Shown: one piece after another, positions 60,540 to 64,000 of the stretch
Layout of the letters: every line of letters begins with the position of its first letter
Position numbering within the stretch: the stretch's first letter is position 1
From: Euryarchaeota archaeon UBA170
GTDB lineage: Archaea; Thermoplasmatota; Poseidoniia; Poseidoniales; Thalassarchaeaceae
Assembly: GCA_002499345.1 (NCBI GenBank)
Contig: DALF01000019.1
Location: 12,172 to 76,171 of the forward strand
Direction: 5' to 3'
DNA length: 64,000 nt
Position numbers and translations under genes: made by a program
The notes under the pieces: model-generated
Database searches by the model: none
The model's input: the letters and a program-made list of their open reading frames with translations, nothing else
Told to the model about the DNA's origin: nothing

Positions 60540-62168
60540 ATGACTCATGTGCTGGAAACTGGCTTCGAGAAGATGAAATTAGAAAATCCAAATGGCAGTC
60601 CCGCCATAAGAGGATACAATATAATTGCAGGAAGGCTTAGCGATTCGGGCGATGGTAAGACATTTATCAGTCAAAATCCGGCTTGGCTAGAAGATACTCT
60701 TGGAGAGTTCCCTCTCTCTACTAAGGAGGATGTACATGAGGCCTTGAGGGCGGCCCGAAAGGCATTTCCATCTTGGGCATCTACTCCTGCTCCAACCAGG
60801 GGTCAAGTGATAGGTAATATGGGCAGACTATTGATGGAAAGGAAGGATGATCTTGTCCGCTTGCAGGCACGTGAGATTGGTAAGACTATGAAGGAATGCG
60901 GTGGTGAAATTCAGGAAGCGATAGATACTTGTCTTTTCTTCCAGTCAGAGGGAAGAAGATTATACGGACAGACAGTGAATTCTGAGCTTCCTGACAAAGA
61001 GTTATTCACGTACAGGAGGCCACTTGGTGTCTGTGGCATTATCAATGCCTGTAACTTCCCCTCAGCAGTTCCTTTCTGGAAGATGATTCCAGCCATAATG
61101 TGCGGGAACACATGTGTCTGGAAGTCTCCTCAAGACTCTCCTCTTCTCTCCTTCGCTCTGGCTCGAATTATGCATGAAGCAGGACTTCCTGATGGTGTGA
61201 TCAATCTCATCCACGGAAAGGGAAGTGGTGCTGGTCAGCATCTAGTAGACGCGGCGGACTTGGGGATGGTAGACAAAATTTCGTTCACTGGAAGTACTCC
61301 AGTAGGAAAAATGATTGGCGAGACATGTGGAAGGAACCTCGTCAGTGCTTCATTAGAGCTGGGCGGGAAGAATCCTCTGGTGGTTATGCCATCAGCTAAC
61401 ATTGAAAATGCGGTTGAAGGAGCTTACTGGGCTGGTTTTGGTACTGCTGGGCAAAGATGTACTAGTCTTGGTAACCTGATTATTCACGAAGACGTGTATG
61501 ATGAATTCATGTCCAAGTTTATGGAGAAGGTTTCAACAACTCAGATAGGGGATTCAATGCGTCATGAAGGGGTGCTTTACGGATCAATGCTCTCTGAGAA
61601 ATATGGTGAAGACTTCCTCAAAGGACTGGAGATGTGTGAAAGCGATGGGGCAGACAAATTATGGGGTTCTGGAAAAATTACTGGCAATAACCTTCCTGAT
61701 GGTTTCCATGGAGATGCTGATGAAGGCGTATACATGTGGCCACACGTCTATGAGAATGTCACAGAAGATATGAAATGCTTCCATGAAGAAATTTTTGGAC
61801 CCGTAGTAACGGTAGTAAAGGCCAAGGACTTTGATGATGCTTTGCGCTTGGCTAACGCTTCTCCATTCGGACTCTCAAGTGCTTGCTACACAAATGATAG
61901 GCTAGAGGCTTTCAGATTCAAGACTGGAATCAAAGCAGGAATGACTGGAATAAATAACTCTACCACTGGTGCAGAGGCACATCTTCCTTTTGGAGGGGTC
62001 AAGGAAAGTGGCAATGGCAGTCGGGAGTCTGGGATTTGGGTAATCGAGTCATACTCATACTGGCATGCAGTTAATGACGAGCTCTCGGGCAAGCTACAGC
62101 TAGCACAGATGGATGTCGAAGAAATAGAGATGGAAGAGGCCGAGGCTGACTACTCTGGACTAGCTTAG
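60540..62168 (+). CDS. NAD(P)-dependent aldehyde dehydrogenase (long form)
   Basis: A second aldehyde dehydrogenase. Motifs: the cofactor region VCGIINACNFPSAVPFWKM, FTGSTPVGKMIG, the glutamate base in LELGGKNPLVVM, the nucleophilic cysteine in GTAGQRCTSLGNL, and EEIFGPVVTVV. Residues AARKAFPSWASTPAPTRGQV and the length of 542 (long N terminus) resemble the ALDH7/semialdehyde branch, but the C-terminal 30 residues form an extra acidic tail (DVEEIEMEEAEADY) that lies beyond the fold. The start at ATG 60540 is uncertain; an inner ATG at 60573 would also suit. It overlaps the zinc-ribbon microprotein by four bases at its end. Confidence 0.92.
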   Translation: MTHVLETGFEKMKLENPNGSPAIRGYNIIAGRLSDSGDGKTFISQNPAWLEDTLGEFPLSTKEDVHEALRAARKAFPSWASTPAPTRGQVIGNMGRLLMERKDDLVRLQAREIGKTMKECGGEIQEAIDTCLFFQSEGRRLYGQTVNSELPDKELFTYRRPLGVCGIINACNFPSAVPFWKMIPAIMCGNTCVWKSPQDSPLLSFALARIMHEAGLPDGVINLIHGKGSGAGQHLVDAADLGMVDKISFTGSTPVGKMIGETCGRNLVSASLELGGKNPLVVMPSANIENAVEGAYWAGFGTAGQRCTSLGNLIIHEDVYDEFMSKFMEKVSTTQIGDSMRHEGVLYGSMLSEKYGEDFLKGLEMCESDGADKLWGSGKITGNNLPDGFHGDADEGVYMWPHVYENVTEDMKCFHEEIFGPVVTVVKAKDFDDALRLANASPFGLSSACYTNDRLEAFRFKTGIKAGMTGINNSTTGAEAHLPFGGVKESGNGSRESGIWVIESYSYWHAVNDELSGKLQLAQMDVEEIEMEEAEADYSGLA

Positions 62169-62272
62169 AGAAAAATCTCCCCACATTCGGGACATGGGAG
62201 GCCAGGGAGCCACGCCCCGGGAAGATACCCACACTTGTAGCAAATCGATGATTCCAGTCCGAATTCTTCCAC
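62165..62272 (-). CDS. Zinc-ribbon microprotein (short, CxxC-CPxC)
   Basis: A short gene below usual detection size. From GTG 62272 it encodes 35 residues ending in SSICYKCGYLPGAWLP and then PGLPCPECGEIFL: a CYKCG and a CPECG pair 15 residues apart, the spacing of a rubredoxin/zinc-ribbon knuckle. A longer form from TTG 62332 adds 20 residues. Its stop overlaps the convergent aldehyde dehydrogenase stop. The cysteine pattern is too regular for chance, so I believe it is translated, but the start is uncertain. Zinc ribbons of this size bind RNA, DNA or partner proteins; the role is unknown. Confidence 0.6.
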   Translation of the reverse strand: MEEFGLESSICYKCGYLPGAWLPGLPCPECGEIFL

Positions 62273-62373
62273 ACCTAATCTAGAACAGCTGGGCCTTTCA
62301 ATGTTGAGTGAGTTTGAATTGGTCAGAAGCAATTGCTTAAGGGGCCGGTCCGTGCCCTAGGTACAGGGTTATC

Positions 62374-63198
62374 ATGGCTGAATGGGACCGGGACCATCTT
62401 AGTTCGCTAGGCATTAATGTCAAGCTTCCTCTTAAGAAGGGTTTTGGGAAAACGGATAGAATAGATTATTGGTGGACAGAGCCAATATGGATGGGAGTTG
62501 CACTTACTGTGGCTTTAGTCTACACAGCGCTCAGGGTCGTATTTTGGGATGGTAGCATTCATTATGACGATCACAGAGTCACCTCGCCTATATTCTCCCC
62601 AGATATTTTGCACATGCTCCACGTTACAAATCATCCCGGCTGGATGAATTCAGCGATGCTTATTCTCTGGATTCCATTTGGATTTAGAGGGACTTGCTAT
62701 TACATGAGAAGAGTTTACCATCGGACTTTCTTCCAGAATCCTACTGGATGTATGGTATCTAAGCCTGAAGTCAGCTATTCTATCGGATATAAGGGTGAGA
62801 AGGGACTGTTTATACTGAATAATATCCACAGGTACATGCTCTATCTAGCCATAATGATACTTTCTGTCAAATTTTACGATGTTTTACTAACAACCCAGTT
62901 TGATGATGGATCTACGGCTATCTCTATTGGCACCCTAGTGCTAGGTATTGAGGCATTCCTTCTGTTCATGTATGTGGCCTCTTGTCATGCTTTCAGACAT
63001 CTTTTTGGAGGGGGAATGGATCAGTGGAGAGGGGGCATCTCTGGAGTATTCGGTGCTATCTACAGGTGGGTTAGTGGAGTCAATGTTCATCATGCATTCT
63101 GGTTCTGGACGAGTCTTGCCATGGTTTTCCTAGGCGACTTGTTTGTCTGGGCAGTGGCTGAGGAGTTCATTTCAGACCAGATTTTATTGGGGTGGTGA
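62374..63198 (+). CDS. Membrane protein of the succinate dehydrogenase operon (heme-b anchor candidate)
   Basis: This 274-residue membrane protein has five or six hydrophobic segments and several histidines in or near them: His77/His80 in LHMLHVTN, His147 in NIHRYML, His214 and His218 in SCHAFRHLFG, and His239/240 in NVHHAFWF. Paired histidines facing opposite helices fit axial ligands of one or two b hemes. Its stop is overlapped by the start of the flavoprotein gene (GTGA), so it is translationally coupled to sdhA. I therefore read it as a cytochrome-b-like membrane anchor of succinate dehydrogenase/fumarate reductase, of a form I cannot match closely to SdhC/D. Confidence 0.75.
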   Translation: MAEWDRDHLSSLGINVKLPLKKGFGKTDRIDYWWTEPIWMGVALTVALVYTALRVVFWDGSIHYDDHRVTSPIFSPDILHMLHVTNHPGWMNSAMLILWIPFGFRGTCYYMRRVYHRTFFQNPTGCMVSKPEVSYSIGYKGEKGLFILNNIHRYMLYLAIMILSVKFYDVLLTTQFDDGSTAISIGTLVLGIEAFLLFMYVASCHAFRHLFGGGMDQWRGGISGVFGAIYRWVSGVNVHHAFWFWTSLAMVFLGDLFVWAVAEEFISDQILLGW

Positions 63199-64000
63199 TT
63201 TTGGAAGAAGATTACTCGGTTCACGAATATGATGTTGTAATCATAGGCGCTGGTGGCGCTGGACTTAGGGCGGCAATTGAGGCTAGCTCCTCTGGTGCAA
63301 CGGTAGCCATGATTTCCAAATCTATGTTGGGCAAGGCACACACTGTAATGGCTGAAGGAGGAGCTGCGGCGGCGCTAGCTAACAAGGATGAGCGGGATTC
63401 TTGGGAAACTCATTTCAGAGACACCATGAAGGGAGGAAAATACCTGAATGATTGGAGGATGGCCAGAATTCATGCACAGCAGGCGCCTGATAGAATTAGG
63501 GAGCTGGAGCAGTGGGGGGCTGTATTTGACAGAACTCCTGCTGGACTGACGAGTCAGAGAAATTTTGGAGGACATACATATCCCAGATTAGCCCACATAG
63601 GAGATGCAACAGGACTGGAGTTGATTAGAACATTACAACAGCGGGGAATTCACATGGGAATGGATGTTTTTATGGAGTTCACAGTGAGGAAGATTTTCAA
63701 GTCAGAAGGTAGAGTTTCTGGTTGCTTCGCTTACAGTAGGAACGATGGTTCCCTCCACGTTTTCAAAGCGAAATCGATAGTCTTGGCAACGGGAGGTGCA
63801 ACTAGATGTTGGGAAATTTGCTCCGGATCTTGGGAGTATACTGGTGAAGGGTACGCATTGGCATACTGGGCAGGAGCTGAAATGGGGGACATGGAATTTA
63901 TTCAGTTTCATCCAACAGGTATGATATGGCCCCCATCAGTTAAAGGAATATTAGTAACAGAAGGGGTTCGTGGCGAGGGAGGAAAGCTTCTCAATAATGA
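63195..64000 (+). CDS. sdhA: Succinate dehydrogenase/fumarate reductase flavoprotein subunit (3' truncated)
   Basis: The FAD subunit that oxidises succinate. The visible 268 residues have the N-terminal dinucleotide motif DVVIIGAGGAGLRAAIEA, the covalent-FAD histidine region SKSMLGKAHTVMAEGGAAAA (His before Thr), then SQRNFGGHTYPR, and IVLATGG, GEGYALAYWAGAEMGDMEFIQFHPTG. These are the FrdA/SdhA signatures. The start is GTG 63195, overlapping the preceding stop; the gene is cut off by the end of the window. The iron-sulfur subunit should follow. Confidence 0.93.
   Translation, partial: MILEEDYSVHEYDVVIIGAGGAGLRAAIEASSSGATVAMISKSMLGKAHTVMAEGGAAAALANKDERDSWETHFRDTMKGGKYLNDWRMARIHAQQAPDRIRELEQWGAVFDRTPAGLTSQRNFGGHTYPRLAHIGDATGLELIRTLQQRGIHMGMDVFMEFTVRKIFKSEGRVSGCFAYSRNDGSLHVFKAKSIVLATGGATRCWEICSGSWEYTGEGYALAYWAGAEMGDMEFIQFHPTGMIWPPSVKGILVTEGVRGEGGKLLNN

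Noticed and set aside
1..64000. CRISPR arrays, transposases, integrases or phage genes
   Set aside because: I looked for direct repeats with spacers and for recombinase motifs on both strands and found none; the only tandem repeat is the 24-bp coding one.

Overview
The window reads as a chromosomal segment of a marine planktonic euryarchaeon, most likely Marine Group II (Poseidoniales). This is an inference from gene content, not from a database match. The archaeal core is clear: an Orc1/Cdc6 initiator, a group II chaperonin (thermosome), a two-ring Cdc48 ATPase, a stand-alone Bud32 kinase, a PRC-barrel protein, and an archaeal-type phosphopantetheine adenylyltransferase joined to a GTP-dependent dephospho-CoA kinase domain. 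Around it sit many enzymes of bacterial or eukaryotic type: class I aldolase, GlpX phosphatase, DnaK, a ThrRS with the bacterial editing domain, SDR-type threonine dehydrogenase and CoA-thioester beta-oxidation enzymes. Coding density is high, neighbouring genes often overlap by a few bases, and GTG/TTG starts are common. I see no insertion sequence, prophage or CRISPR array.

Layout. 0-6.5 kb: truncated orc1/cdc6, a small membrane protein, the CoA-biosynthesis fusion, a GC-rich structured non-coding stretch (probable structural RNA), an 871-residue winged-helix protein of unknown role, then an AT-rich divergent spacer with an 11-bp inverted repeat and two tandem small winged-helix paralogues. 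6.5-9.6 kb: a minus-strand run moaE-moaC-glpX-fba (molybdopterin and gluconeogenesis). 9.6-14.8 kb: an FAD oxidoreductase, then a plus-strand run with a crotonase, a BoxB-like diiron oxygenase, an unknown protein, a 3-hydroxyacyl-CoA dehydrogenase and a SemiSWEET-like protein whose end overlaps tRNA-Gly(CCC). 14.8-24.9 kb: DEAD-box helicase, ABC-F ATPase, lipase-like hydrolase, SixA phosphatase, a PaaG-like crotonase, an aldehyde dehydrogenase, an enoyl-CoA hydratase, a proline-rich membrane protein, RdgB and Bud32. 25-33.6 kb: NadA, a PAP2 membrane enzyme fused to an extracytoplasmic domain, an Mrp ATPase without cysteines, an ArsC-like phosphatase, tRNA-Gly(GCC) and a 1031-residue surface protein. 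33.6-44.7 kb: agmatinase-type ureohydrolase, secreted M14 carboxypeptidase, M17 aminopeptidase, DnaK with an unusual acidic partner, thermosome, threonine dehydrogenase, CTP synthase. 44.7-53.7 kb: TPR protein, NAD-kinase-like protein, ThrRS, MFS exporter, and a tRNA U34 modification operon (ncsA-type, trhO, cupin). 53.7-60.4 kb: an all-minus run Cdc48, PRC-barrel, a GldG/DUF4350-like membrane protein, DUF58 and a polytopic membrane protein. 60.5-64 kb: a second aldehyde dehydrogenase, a zinc-ribbon microprotein, and the start of a succinate dehydrogenase operon that runs off the end.

How the genes fit together. The picture is an aerobic heterotroph that digests protein outside and inside the cell (M14, M17), degrades acyl- or aryl-CoA compounds (BoxB-like oxygenase, crotonases, dehydrogenases), feeds a TCA cycle (Sdh) and makes sugar phosphates through bacterial-type enzymes. 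The observations I find most worth following are the BoxB/Paa-like gene set in an archaeon, the structured RNA candidate at 2.76-3.08 kb, the large winged-helix protein with its palindromic divergent spacer, the DnaK-linked acidic protein, the cysteine-free Mrp, and the DUF58 locus placed next to Cdc48 with no MoxR ATPase.
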